Assembly: GCA_003647095.1 (NCBI GenBank) | Contig: QMME01000088.1 | Span: 1-12,109 of the forward strand | Direction: 5' to 3' | Length of the DNA stretch: 12,109 nucleotides | From: Deltaproteobacteria bacterium | GTDB lineage: Bacteria > Myxococcota > B64-G9 | Shown: positions 1-7,515 of the stretch, piece by piece | Position numbering within the stretch: the stretch's first letter is position 1 | How the letters are laid out: each line of letters opens with the position of its first letter | The notes under the pieces: generated by a model | What the model saw: only the letters and a program-made list of their open reading frames with translations | What the model was told of the DNA's origin: nothing | Database searches by the model: none | Program-made: the position numbers and the translations under genes

Positions 1-102
1 GGGCGACTGCTGTTCTCGGGACCGCCGGCCGAATTGCGGCGCCACCCCGACCTCTCGCACACCGCCCGGGCCCTGGCCGGTTACCCGGGCGAAGCGGCCT
101 AG
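1..102 (+). CDS. C-terminal end of a UvrA-like ABC ATPase (5' end outside window)
   Basis: Frame 1 is open from the left edge to a TAG at 100-102 and gives the last 33 residues of a protein. The tail contains GRLLFSGPPAEL and then HPDLSHTARAL. This resembles the end of UvrA-family ATPases, where a 'G..v..GtPeel...p.SHTgr.L' tail follows the last ATPase domain; UvrA proteins recognise DNA damage in nucleotide excision repair. The fragment is too short to tell true UvrA from a UvrA-like paralogue or another ABC ATPase. The gene converges on the SulP gene and the two overlap by four bases at their stops. It has no evident link to sulfur metabolism and probably marks the end of the sulfur block. 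The reading frame is seen directly; the family is inferred from a short tail. Confidence 0.5.
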   Translation, partial: GRLLFSGPPAELRRHPDLSHTARALAGYPGEAA

Positions 103-2762
103 TCGGCGGCCACCACCTCCAGCAGCGGGCAGTGTTCCTCGTGGGAATCGCGGTGCGCCGACTCGTGAATGGCCGCCACCGCCTTGAGCTGGGTAGGGTA
201 GATGTTGCGCGGGCCGATGAAGTCGATCAACCCCGCCAGTTGCAGCTTGTCGTAGACATCTTCCTTGAAGCCGCTGAAGGAAACCTTGATGGAACGGGTG
301 CGCAGCCACTCCACCAGTTGTCGCAACGACTCGATGCCGTAGTCGTCGATGTCGTTGATGCTGTGGGCGGCGATGAGCACGTGGCGCAGTTCGGGCATCT
401 CGGCCACCCGCTGGTGCAGCTTGTCTTCCAGGTAGCGGGCGGTGGACAGGATCAAGGGACTGTCGAAGCGGACGGCGGCGATGTGGCGGCACAGTGCCAG
501 GCTGTGACGTCGGGCGTCGCGCAACGAGCCGTCAGGATGCAGCGACAGGTCGGCCACCCGCGGGCGCATGGCCTCCAGGGGACAGTTCTTTTCGTCGGAG
601 TTCAAGTGGGCCCGGGCATAGATGTTGGCCACCGCCTGCAACTGGGTGGGATACATGTTCTGCTCGCCGATCTTCTCGTACAGGTGGGTGCGCTTGAGGG
701 TGTCGATGACCTGTTCCTTGAGGCCGCTGAAGGAGACCTGGTAGCCGGCATCCCGCATCCGGTCCACCAGCAACGAGAGCATCTCCTCTCCCGAGGCATC
801 GATCTCGTTGATGCCGTGGGCGGCGATGAGCACGTGCCGCAGTTCGGGCATGTCGGCGATGACCTTGAGCACCTCGTCCTCGAGGTAGGTGGCATTGGCG
901 AAGTTGAGCGGGCCGTCGAAACGGATGGCGGCGATGTGCCGGCACTGTGACAGGCCGAAGCGCCGGGCGTCGCGCAGCGAACCGTCGGGATGCAGCGACA
1001 GTTCCGCCACGTGGGGGCGCATGGTGCGCAGCAGGTAGGCTCCCAGCGACAGGCTCACTCCCAGGAAGATGCCGTATTCCAGGTGCGGGGCGAAGGCCAG
1101 GGTGGCGATGAAGCTGACCACGCCGGTCAACCCGTCGAAACGGCTGGCCCGCCAGGCATGCACGAACCCCGAGACGTTGACCAGCCCGATGACCGCCTGC
1201 ATGATGATGGCCGCCAGCACCGCCTGGGGCAGGTAGTACAGCAGCGGCGTACAGAACAGCAGTACCAGCACCACCACCACCGAGGAAAAGACGTTGGAAA
1301 GTCCCGTCTGGGCCCCGGCCTGGAAGTTGACCGCCGAGCGCGAGAAGGATCCCGAGACGGCGTAACTCTGGCCCAGGCAGCCCACCATGTTGGCGATTCC
1401 CTGGCCGATGAGTTCCTGGTTGGGATCCAGCCGCTGGTGGGTGCGGGCGGCTATGGCCTTGGCGATGGAGATGGCCTCCATGAAGCCCAGCAGGGAGATG
1501 ATCATGGCCATGGCAAACAGGCGGGAGATGGCCGACCAGTCGAGAAAGGGCAGGCGCAGGGCCGGCAGGCCCGGCGGCACCCGGGCCACCACGGCACCGC
1601 CGCCCAGCATGGTCAGCTGCTCGCCCAGCTGGCCGTTGCCGATCTTCAGGCGCCAGGTGCCGGACAGGCGTTCGCGTCCCGGCGGCACCTGGTCGGCGGG
1701 CAGGAAGGTCAGCCGCTCATCGGCGCCGCGCGTGGCTTGAAAGAGCAGGCCGCGCAGTTCGGCGCGCAACCGTCCGATCTCCTGCTTCAGCTCCTGCAGG
1801 CGCAGATCGAGCAAGCCGGAAGAGTGGTGCAGCAACAACACGTCCGCCTCGCTGCTGCGGATGGCGGGCCCCGTCGCCTGCGGCTGCAGGTTGCGGTGGC
1901 TGTGACAACTGCTGCAGACCGACTCCACCGCCACGGAATGATCCAGCAGATCCTGCACCTGTCGCCCGAGTTCCCGGCGGGTCTTTTCTATGTGAGTCCT
2001 CTGGGCCAGCAGCTGGTTGTACTGCTGGATCTGGCCGCGCACCCGTGCCGGCTCGATGTCGGCCAGCTTCACCTGGCGGTTGTCCTCGAAGCCCACCGCC
2101 CAGGCCAGCAGGGTGGTGACCACCACCGCTACCAGTACGTTGGGGATGCGCCGGTCGATGCGGCGCAGGCCGTAGATGATTGTGAAGGCCAGCGCGGCCA
2201 TGCCCAGGGTGGGCAGGTGGGTGTAGTGAAAGGCGGCCAGGACCACCCGCCAGATGGTCTGGTAATGATGCGGGGCCTTGTCGACGTAGACGCCGAAGAT
2301 CTTCGACAGCTGGCTGGTGGCGATGATGATGGCGGCGGCGTTGGTGAAACCGTTCACCACCGGGTGGGAAAGGAAGTTGATTACCAACCCCAGCCGGGCC
2401 ACTCCCAGGAAGAACTGGAAGGCCCCCACCAGCAGCGCCAGCAGGATGGCATACTGGATGAACTGGGGACTGCCGGCGGTGGCCAGGGGTTCGAGCGCCG
2501 CCGCCGTCATCAGCGATACCACGGCTACCGGTCCGGTGGCCAGCTGGTTGGAGGAGCCGAAGAGCGAGGCCACCATGGGAGGCAGGAAGGCGGCGTAGAG
2601 GCCGTAGTAGGCCGGCAGCCCGGCCAGCTGGGCGTAGGCCATGGACTGGGGAATCAACACCAGGGCCACGGTGATGCCGGAGATGAGGTCGGCCCGCAGC
2701 GCCTGCGAGTTGTATCCCCGGAACCACCTGGTGAAGGGAAGAACTTTTTCAAGTGTGATCAT
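99..2762 (-). CDS. SulP/SLC26-family anion transporter with periplasmic CxxCH insert and two STAS domains
   Basis: This 887-residue protein is a SulP (SLC26) inner-membrane anion transporter; members carry sulfate, bicarbonate or other anions. The SulP signature is clear near the N-terminus (LISGITVALVLIPQSMAYAQ, about residues 26-45). It resumes at 410-580 with FMEAISIAKAIAAR, DPNQELIGQGIANM and SGSFSRSAVN. The transport domain is split by an insert at about 226-395 with CSSCH at 283-287. The C-terminus has two STAS domains (581-731 and 732-882) where most family members have one. Typical single-STAS SulP proteins have about 500-600 residues, so the insert and the duplication explain the extra length. 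The ATG start at 2762 has only a weak ribosome site but sits at the usual distance before the first membrane segment. The gene follows sat across a terminator, so it may have its own promoter. Sulfate export, perhaps against bicarbonate, would suit a sulfur oxidizer; this is inference. Confidence 0.9.
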   Translation of the reverse strand: MITLEKVLPFTRWFRGYNSQALRADLISGITVALVLIPQSMAYAQLAGLPAYYGLYAAFLPPMVASLFGSSNQLATGPVAVVSLMTAAALEPLATAGSPQFIQYAILLALLVGAFQFFLGVARLGLVINFLSHPVVNGFTNAAAIIIATSQLSKIFGVYVDKAPHHYQTIWRVVLAAFHYTHLPTLGMAALAFTIIYGLRRIDRRIPNVLVAVVVTTLLAWAVGFEDNRQVKLADIEPARVRGQIQQYNQLLAQRTHIEKTRRELGRQVQDLLDHSVAVESVCSSCHSHRNLQPQATGPAIRSSEADVLLLHHSSGLLDLRLQELKQEIGRLRAELRGLLFQATRGADERLTFLPADQVPPGRERLSGTWRLKIGNGQLGEQLTMLGGGAVVARVPPGLPALRLPFLDWSAISRLFAMAMIISLLGFMEAISIAKAIAARTHQRLDPNQELIGQGIANMVGCLGQSYAVSGSFSRSAVNFQAGAQTGLSNVFSSVVVVLVLLFCTPLLYYLPQAVLAAIIMQAVIGLVNVSGFVHAWRASRFDGLTGVVSFIATLAFAPHLEYGIFLGVSLSLGAYLLRTMRPHVAELSLHPDGSLRDARRFGLSQCRHIAAIRFDGPLNFANATYLEDEVLKVIADMPELRHVLIAAHGINEIDASGEEMLSLLVDRMRDAGYQVSFSGLKEQVIDTLKRTHLYEKIGEQNMYPTQLQAVANIYARAHLNSDEKNCPLEAMRPRVADLSLHPDGSLRDARRHSLALCRHIAAVRFDSPLILSTARYLEDKLHQRVAEMPELRHVLIAAHSINDIDDYGIESLRQLVEWLRTRSIKVSFSGFKEDVYDKLQLAGLIDFIGPRNIYPTQLKAVAAIHESAHRDSHEEHCPLLEVVAAD
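117..569 (-). repeat. Tandem duplication, copy B: second STAS unit of SulP protein
   Basis: This is the second, C-terminal copy of the 453-bp repeat, encoding residues 732-882. It starts MRPRVADLSLHPDGSLRDAR and ends near HCPLLE. It aligns with copy A without gaps at about 59 % amino-acid identity. DNA similarity is still visible: a 21-base stretch at 363-383 is identical to 816-836 in copy A, exactly one 453-base period away. The STAS loop reads IDDYG here, so the phosphorylatable serine of copy A is replaced by tyrosine (Y808). Confidence 0.9.
570..1022 (-). repeat. Tandem duplication, copy A: first STAS unit of SulP protein
   Basis: This is the first copy of a 453-bp in-frame direct repeat, encoding residues 581-731. 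It begins MRPHVAELSLHPDGSLRDAR and ends near NCPLEA. It has the STAS-domain pattern: CRHIAAIRFDGPL strand, LRHVLIAAHGINEIDASG, then a helix. The serine of the D-x-S-G loop (S657), a position often phosphorylated in anti-sigma antagonist STAS proteins, is kept. By ungapped hand alignment with copy B, 89 of 151 residues match. Confidence 0.9.
1578..2087 (-). other. Insert in SulP membrane domain with CxxCH (heme c type) motif
   Basis: This segment encodes about residues 226-395 of the SulP protein. Ordinary SulP proteins have only a short loop between a membrane segment ending near 224 (LVAVVVTTLLAWAVG) and the conserved VPPGLP before the next one (VPPGLP at 395-400 here). By SLC26 topology this is probably the loop between segments 7 and 8, which faces the periplasm. 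The insert has a charged helical stretch with coiled-coil character (about 240-278) and then CSSCH at 283-287, encoded at 1902-1916. A second helical stretch follows (about 304-343, with two adjacent histidines at 312-313), then a short, probably beta region with TWRLKIG. The CxxCH and its likely periplasmic side fit covalent heme c attachment. Metal binding or chance are alternatives. Confidence 0.7.
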
Positions 2763-2794
2763 TGTCTTTACTTACCAGTGCAAGGCCTCTATAG

Positions 2795-2834
2795 AAAAAA
2801 ACCGGGCACCAGGCAGTTCTGTCTGGCGCCCGGT
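2795..2834 (-). terminator. Intrinsic terminator after sat
   Basis: Read on the minus strand, this is a 12-bp stem (ACCGGGCGCCAG pairing with CTGGTGCCCGGT, one G-T wobble) with a 10-base loop, followed at once by seven T. It starts about 30 bases after the sat stop codon. It is a textbook Rho-independent terminator and probably ends, or reduces, transcription of the apr-qmo-sat block before the SulP gene. Confidence 0.9.
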
Positions 2835-2865
2835 CGCGCTAGTCGGTATCCGGCCAGAGCGGCGC

Positions 2866-4131
2866 TTACTTCTTGACGTCGCCGGTGGCGGCCCCGTGCA
2901 GCTTGATCTCCACCTTCTCCTTCAAGCCGGCGTAGTACTCCTTGAGAATGGCCACCACTTCCGGCTTGGAGAACTCCTTGGGAACCGGCTTGTTCTCGCT
3001 GAGCATCTTGCGCAGCATGGTGCCCGAAAGCAGCAGCCGCGAGCCGGAGACGTGGTTGCCCTGTTCGTCGATGACCGCCTTCTCCTCGTGCGGGCAGGTC
3101 TTCATGGAAGCCATGGTGCCGCAATCATAGCAGTAGAAGGTCCAGTCCAGCGGCAGGGGCTTGAGCTCCAGGGCGCCGGCGGGAATCTCGTGGAAGATCT
3201 TCTGGGCGTCGAAGGGACCGTAGTAATCGCCCACGCCGGCATGGTCGCGGCCGACGATGAGGTGGCTGCAGCCGTAGTTCTGGCGGAAGACGGCGTGCAA
3301 CAGCGCCTCGCGCGGTCCGGCGTAACGCATCTCCATGGGGTAGCCGCCCTGCACCACCCGTTCCTTGCGGAAATAGTTGTTCACCAGGGCATCGATGGCG
3401 CGCACGCGCACGTCGGCGGGAATGTCGCCGGGCTTGAGCTTGCCCACCAGCTGGTGGATGTAGACGCCGTCGCAGACCTCGATGGCGATCCAGGCCAGGT
3501 AGGCGTGGGAGTTGTGCATGGGATTGCGCAGCTGCAGGGCCGCCACCGTGGTCCAATCGCGTTCCTGGAAGATCTTCCGGGCCTCGGCCGGGCGCTGGTA
3601 GATCTCCTTGAACATCTCCGGGTAGTAGCTTTCCGACAGCACCTTCACCGGGCCGGCCAGGTTGACCGGACCCTGGGCCATGACCTTCTTCACGCCCGGG
3701 TGCTCGTTGTCGGCGGTGGTGAACACCTGCTTGCATTCGTGTTCCTTGTCGATGGTGTACTTCTCGGTCACCTTCATGGTGCCCATGATGCTCTCGGTCT
3801 CCTGGTCCCACAGGGCCACTTCCTCTCCGGCCGAGATGGAGTCGGCCAAATCCTGGGCTGCCGAAAGCGTGATGGGGATGGGCCAGAACAGCTTGTCACG
3901 CGAGGGCATCTGGAAATCGTCGCAGACGCCCTTCCAGTCGTCGTGTCCCATGAAGCCGTCCAGGGGGGTGAAGGCGCCGATGCCCAGCATGATGAGATCG
4001 GAGGTCTCCCGGCTGGTCATGGGCACCTTCTTCAGGCCCTGTGCCTTCTTCAGCTCTTCCTCGCGTGCCGCGCCGTCCAGCAGCAGCGGCTTCAGCTCCT
4101 TGCTACCATGGGGGTTTACCAACTTGCTCAT
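2866..4131 (-). CDS. sat: Dissimilatory ATP sulfurylase (sulfate adenylyltransferase)
   Basis: Sat catalyses ATP + sulfate <-> APS + pyrophosphate in the cytoplasm. In sulfur oxidizers it runs toward ATP and sulfate; in sulfate reducers it activates sulfate. The 421-residue product is the monofunctional Sat size, with no APS-kinase domain. The diagnostic motifs are all present: QLRNPMHNSH at 200-209 (nucleotide-binding QxRNPxHxxH), GRDHAGVG at 294-301 and SGTMLR at 369-374. A cysteine cluster, C334-x2-C337-x8-C346 followed by H348, resembles the structural zinc site of bacterial and archaeal Sat enzymes. The ATG at 4131 is fixed by a strong ribosome site (AGGAGGT). The gene lies 22 bases after qmoC, so it is probably co-transcribed, and it is followed by an intrinsic terminator. 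Its place beside aprBA and qmoABC supports a dissimilatory rather than assimilatory role. Confidence 0.97.
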   Translation of the reverse strand: MSKLVNPHGSKELKPLLLDGAAREEELKKAQGLKKVPMTSRETSDLIMLGIGAFTPLDGFMGHDDWKGVCDDFQMPSRDKLFWPIPITLSAAQDLADSISAGEEVALWDQETESIMGTMKVTEKYTIDKEHECKQVFTTADNEHPGVKKVMAQGPVNLAGPVKVLSESYYPEMFKEIYQRPAEARKIFQERDWTTVAALQLRNPMHNSHAYLAWIAIEVCDGVYIHQLVGKLKPGDIPADVRVRAIDALVNNYFRKERVVQGGYPMEMRYAGPREALLHAVFRQNYGCSHLIVGRDHAGVGDYYGPFDAQKIFHEIPAGALELKPLPLDWTFYCYDCGTMASMKTCPHEEKAVIDEQGNHVSGSRLLLSGTMLRKMLSENKPVPKEFSKPEVVAILKEYYAGLKEKVEIKLHGAATGDVKK

Positions 4132-4135
4132 TACG

Positions 4136-4142
4136 ACCTCCT
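4136..4142 (-). promoter_or_regulatory. Strong ribosome binding site of sat
   Basis: The minus strand reads AGGAGGT, a near-perfect Shine-Dalgarno sequence, four bases before the sat ATG. It is the strongest ribosome site in the window and suggests high translation of Sat even though the gene is last before the terminator. Confidence 0.85.
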
Positions 4143-4153
4143 TTGGGCTGGAG

Positions 4154-5251
4154 TTAGTTTGTTCTCGCAGTCATGCGTTCGTGCACCATTGCCAGGGTAC
4201 GGTACACGAAGTGGGCAAACTTGGAATAGGGAAATGTCCCGAACAGGGTCACTATCGACCCCAGGTGAACGATGTATATGCTGCAGGCCAGCGAGGGCCG
4301 GAAGTAGAAACGCCCCAGTTCGGTGAGTATCCCGGTGAACACCACCAGCAGCACCACCGCCAGGAAAAAGTTGTCGTAGGCGGTGGAGTGGCCCAGGGGA
4401 CTGTCCTCCCGGAGCCGGTAGCCCAGCAGCAGGATGCCGCCCACCACCAGCATGGCGGACGCAGCGTTACCCACCCACTTGAAGGGGTGATCGAGTTCCA
4501 GCGGGTAGTGGTTCAGCAGGTACAGCGACACGATGGCCAGGGTGGTGGCCACCAGCGCGCCCACGAAGCCCCACAGCAACCAGAAGTGCCCCCAGCGCCG
4601 CCCGCCGGCGGCGTCGCACTTGCCGAAACGCCGATGGGTGGCGATCTCCCACAAGACGGGCAAGAGGTTGCCCAGCAGCGTGCCGCGCCGCTCGCCCGCT
4701 CCCTGCAGCTTCGACCAGAAACGGCTGCCGCTGATGAGCATGGCCAGGGCCGCGGCGCCGGCCACCGGGAAGAATACCAGGTAGATCAACCAGTGGGGAA
4801 CGAACTGGTCGTAGACCAGCTGGCCCACCGGAACCTGGGGTATGGCCAGGCCGTTGAGGGCATACAGCACCAGCAGCCAGAACAGCAGCGGCCCGCCCAG
4901 CAACAGCGGCCAGCTCAAGCGGGCCCGCCCCACCAGCTTGCCCAGGAAACGCGGGGTGGCCAGGTCTTCCACCGCCTTGGCGCGGATGACCTGCATGACG
5001 TCGCCCGGCCGGGCGTCGCGCGGACAGTGCACCGTGCAGTCGTTGCACTGGTGGCACAGCCACACCGCCGGGTCCCCGGCCAGCCGCTCCAGGCGGCCCC
5101 ACTGGGCCAGCAGCATCTGCTTGCGGGGAAAGGGCGAACCCTCGGGCGCCAGCTTGCAGACGCTCGAGCAGGTGGCGCACTGGTAACAGCGAAAGACACT
5201 GTCGGCGCCCCGCTGGACCATTTCGTTGCGTGTGTCGCTTGTCGTGCTCAT
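4154..5251 (-). CDS. qmoC: QmoC: HdrC/HdrE-like membrane subunit of the quinone-interacting complex
   Basis: QmoC anchors the Qmo complex in the inner membrane and exchanges electrons with the quinone pool. From the chosen start the protein has 365 residues. The N-terminal HdrC-like part has two [4Fe-4S] motifs: C22-x2-C25-x2-C28-x3-C32 (CYQCATCSSVC) and C66-x2-C69-x2-C72-x3-C76-P (CHQCNDCTVHCP). The C-terminal part has about six hydrophobic segments between residues 113 and 350. Histidines at 153, 222, 329 and 347 are candidate heme b ligands, as expected for a HdrE/NarI-like cytochrome b. I chose the ATG at 5251 because GGAG lies eight bases before it; an in-frame GTG at 5260 would add three residues but overlaps that site. 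The gene starts 13 bases after qmoB and ends 22 bases before sat. Confidence 0.95.
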   Translation of the reverse strand: MSTTSDTRNEMVQRGADSVFRCYQCATCSSVCKLAPEGSPFPRKQMLLAQWGRLERLAGDPAVWLCHQCNDCTVHCPRDARPGDVMQVIRAKAVEDLATPRFLGKLVGRARLSWPLLLGGPLLFWLLVLYALNGLAIPQVPVGQLVYDQFVPHWLIYLVFFPVAGAAALAMLISGSRFWSKLQGAGERRGTLLGNLLPVLWEIATHRRFGKCDAAGGRRWGHFWLLWGFVGALVATTLAIVSLYLLNHYPLELDHPFKWVGNAASAMLVVGGILLLGYRLREDSPLGHSTAYDNFFLAVVLLVVFTGILTELGRFYFRPSLACSIYIVHLGSIVTLFGTFPYSKFAHFVYRTLAMVHERMTARTN

Positions 5252-5264
5252 GGCGTTCACTCCG

Positions 5265-7514
5265 TTAGAAGCCCTTGTACGGGTTGGCTCCGACCTCGTC
5301 GATGGTCTCGGCGAATTTCTCGATCAGCTCCACCACCTTGCGCCACTCGTGGCGCGAGCATTCCTCCACCAGCACCCGCTCGGATTCCAGGGTGAGCCGT
5401 TCCAGCGTCTCCTGCACGTTGGACATGCGCGTCTTGGCCAGCTCGGAACCGCGGATGTAGTGGCACTGGTAGTCGTCGCCGGAGGGACAGCCGATGAGCA
5501 TCACCCCGTCGATGCCGCGCGACAGGGCGTCGGCGATCCACACGGTGTTGACGGCTCCCAGGCAGCGCACGGGAATGACGCGCACCCAGGGGTTCCACTT
5601 GAGGCCGCGCGCGGCCGCCTCGTCGAGCGCCGGCAGGGCGTCGTTCTCGCACAGGAAGGCGATCACCCGCGGCTTCTCCTCGTCCTCGTCGGGAACCTCG
5701 ATGGCCTTGATCATGGAAGCCACCGAATCCACCGAGTACTCGGGGAAGGAGATGATGCGTTCCGGGCAGGCTCCCAGGCAGATGCCGCAGCGGCGGCAGC
5801 GCAGGGGGTTGTACTGGGGTGTGCCCTTCTCGTCCTCGTTCAGCGTGCCGAAGGGACATTCCTCGGTGCAGCGCTTGCACTGGGTGCAGCGCTGCAGGAA
5901 GAAATCGGCGATGGAGATGTCGCCGGCGCGCGGGTGCACGGCCTGTCCCTCGCCGGCCAGGCTGATGCTCTGCACCGCCTTCAGGGCCGCGCCCCAGCCG
6001 TCTTCCAGGGCCTGGCTGTAGTCCATGGGAGCGTGCAGGGCCCCGGCCACGTAGATGCCGGTACGGCGCGTCTCGTAGGGGAAGCAGATGTAGTGGGAAT
6101 CGGGGAAGCCGTAACGCAGTACCGGCAGGTCCGGGCCCTGGCGGTATTCCAGGTTGAGGATCTCGGTGCCCCGGTGGTGACCCAGTTCGTCGACGATCTT
6201 CTGGGCGTCCTGCACCTGCTTTTCCGACTCGTTCTTGTCGATGCGGGCCTGGGCGTCGATGACCTCGCGAATGGCCTCGCCGTCGGCCGAGTTGGGCACC
6301 ATGCCGGTGGCCAGGACCACCAGGTCGGCCTCCAGCATGCCCGGCTCGTTGAGCAGTTGATCCTGGTAGAACACCTGCAGGTGCTGCCCGCCGGTGTCCA
6401 CCCGTTCCACCAGGCCGCGGGTGAAGGCGGCCCGGGACTTTTCCTGCACCGCCCGGTAGAAGTGCTCGAACTGGCCGGGGGCGCGCAGGTCGCGGTAGAC
6501 CACCAGGCAACGGCTGTCGGGAAAATCCCGGCCCACCTGGGCCACCTGCTTGAGGGTGGTCAGGCAGCACTCGCTGGAGCAGTAGGGCAGGTGCTCGGGG
6601 TCACGCGAGCCGGCACACTGCACGAAGACGATGTTGTCCGGGCGCCGGCCGTCGCTGGGGCGGGCCAGCTTGCCGGCAGCCAGCATCTGCTCCAACTGCG
6701 GTGCCGTAACCACGTCGGGAGAACGGCCGTAGCCGAGATGCTCGAGCCTGGAGGCGTCGTAGGGATGGGCGCCGGTGGCCTGGATGATGGCCCCGGCCCG
6801 GCGCTGCTGCTGGCCGCCGGCCGTGGCCAGGGTGATCTCGAACTGGCCCGGCTGGCCGCCGATCTTCTCCACCCGGCAGCCGGTGAGCACCTCGATGTTG
6901 TCGTCGGCCTCCACCGCGGCCAGCTTCTCCGGCAGCGGGTTGGGCTGCAACTCGTCGTAGGGCGGGTGCTCGGGGTGAACCTCCTTGACGTCGGCCAGGT
7001 GACCGCCCAGCCTCTCCTCGCGTTCGACCAGGATCACCGGGTGTCCCAGGCCGGAAGCGGCCAGGGCCGCGGTCAGGCCGGCCAGGCCGCCGCCAACCAC
7101 CAGCACCGCCGGCTCGATCTGTTCCTCCAGCGGGCTGGCCAGGCTCTCGCGTTGCAGGCGGGCCAGCCACATGCGCATGAGGTCTTCGGCCAGCATCTGG
7201 GTGTCTTCCTCGCCGGCCGGGTGCGACCACACCACCTGCTCGCGCAGGGCTAGGCGCTCTGCGGCCACCCGGGTGCGATCGAACTGGAAGACTTCCGCCT
7301 TTTCCCGCTGCGAGCAGGCGGCCAGCAGCACCGCGTCCACGGTGCCCTCGGCGATGGCCCGGTCGATCAGGGCCCGGCCTTCCTTGCCGCACAGGCAGTC
7401 ATGAGTGGCGAAGTGAGCGGCCTCGGCCTCGCTGGCCACCTCCTGCAGCTTGCTGCAGTCCAGGGCCGAGCCGATGCCGCAACCGGTACACAGGAATACG
7501 CCGACCTTTTCCAT
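5265..7514 (-). CDS. qmoB: QmoB: HdrA-like flavoprotein fused to an MvhD-like domain
   Basis: QmoB is a cytoplasmic flavin and iron-sulfur subunit of the Qmo complex, which carries electrons between AprBA and QmoC. The 749-residue product has the usual QmoB architecture. There is an N-terminal cysteine-bearing segment (FLCTGCGIGSALDC), then an FAD-binding HdrA-like core with VVGGGLAG at 139-146 and VQCAGSRD plus YCSSECC at 298-317. Two [4Fe-4S] motifs follow (C543/546/549/553 and C573/576/579/583). From about 615 there is an MvhD-like domain with C622, C651, C676 and C684; GCPSGDDYQCHY matches the GC-PGDCHY pattern of that family. The ATG at 7514 was chosen because it lies one base past the qmoA stop, behind a GAGGAGGG ribosome site; longer upstream reading would run into qmoA. 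The two genes are probably translationally coupled. Confidence 0.96.
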   Translation of the reverse strand: MEKVGVFLCTGCGIGSALDCSKLQEVASEAEAAHFATHDCLCGKEGRALIDRAIAEGTVDAVLLAACSQREKAEVFQFDRTRVAAERLALREQVVWSHPAGEEDTQMLAEDLMRMWLARLQRESLASPLEEQIEPAVLVVGGGLAGLTAALAASGLGHPVILVEREERLGGHLADVKEVHPEHPPYDELQPNPLPEKLAAVEADDNIEVLTGCRVEKIGGQPGQFEITLATAGGQQQRRAGAIIQATGAHPYDASRLEHLGYGRSPDVVTAPQLEQMLAAGKLARPSDGRRPDNIVFVQCAGSRDPEHLPYCSSECCLTTLKQVAQVGRDFPDSRCLVVYRDLRAPGQFEHFYRAVQEKSRAAFTRGLVERVDTGGQHLQVFYQDQLLNEPGMLEADLVVLATGMVPNSADGEAIREVIDAQARIDKNESEKQVQDAQKIVDELGHHRGTEILNLEYRQGPDLPVLRYGFPDSHYICFPYETRRTGIYVAGALHAPMDYSQALEDGWGAALKAVQSISLAGEGQAVHPRAGDISIADFFLQRCTQCKRCTEECPFGTLNEDEKGTPQYNPLRCRRCGICLGACPERIISFPEYSVDSVASMIKAIEVPDEDEEKPRVIAFLCENDALPALDEAAARGLKWNPWVRVIPVRCLGAVNTVWIADALSRGIDGVMLIGCPSGDDYQCHYIRGSELAKTRMSNVQETLERLTLESERVLVEECSRHEWRKVVELIEKFAETIDEVGANPYKGF

Positions 7515-7515
7515 C

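Noticed and set aside
2785..2795. Possible -10 element (TATAGA) for the SulP gene just after the sat terminator.
   Set aside because: No acceptable -35 at the right distance; the match alone is too weak to call a promoter.
5252..5260. GTG start for qmoC three codons upstream of the ATG.
   Set aside because: The GTG overlaps the GGAG ribosome site that serves the ATG at 5251.
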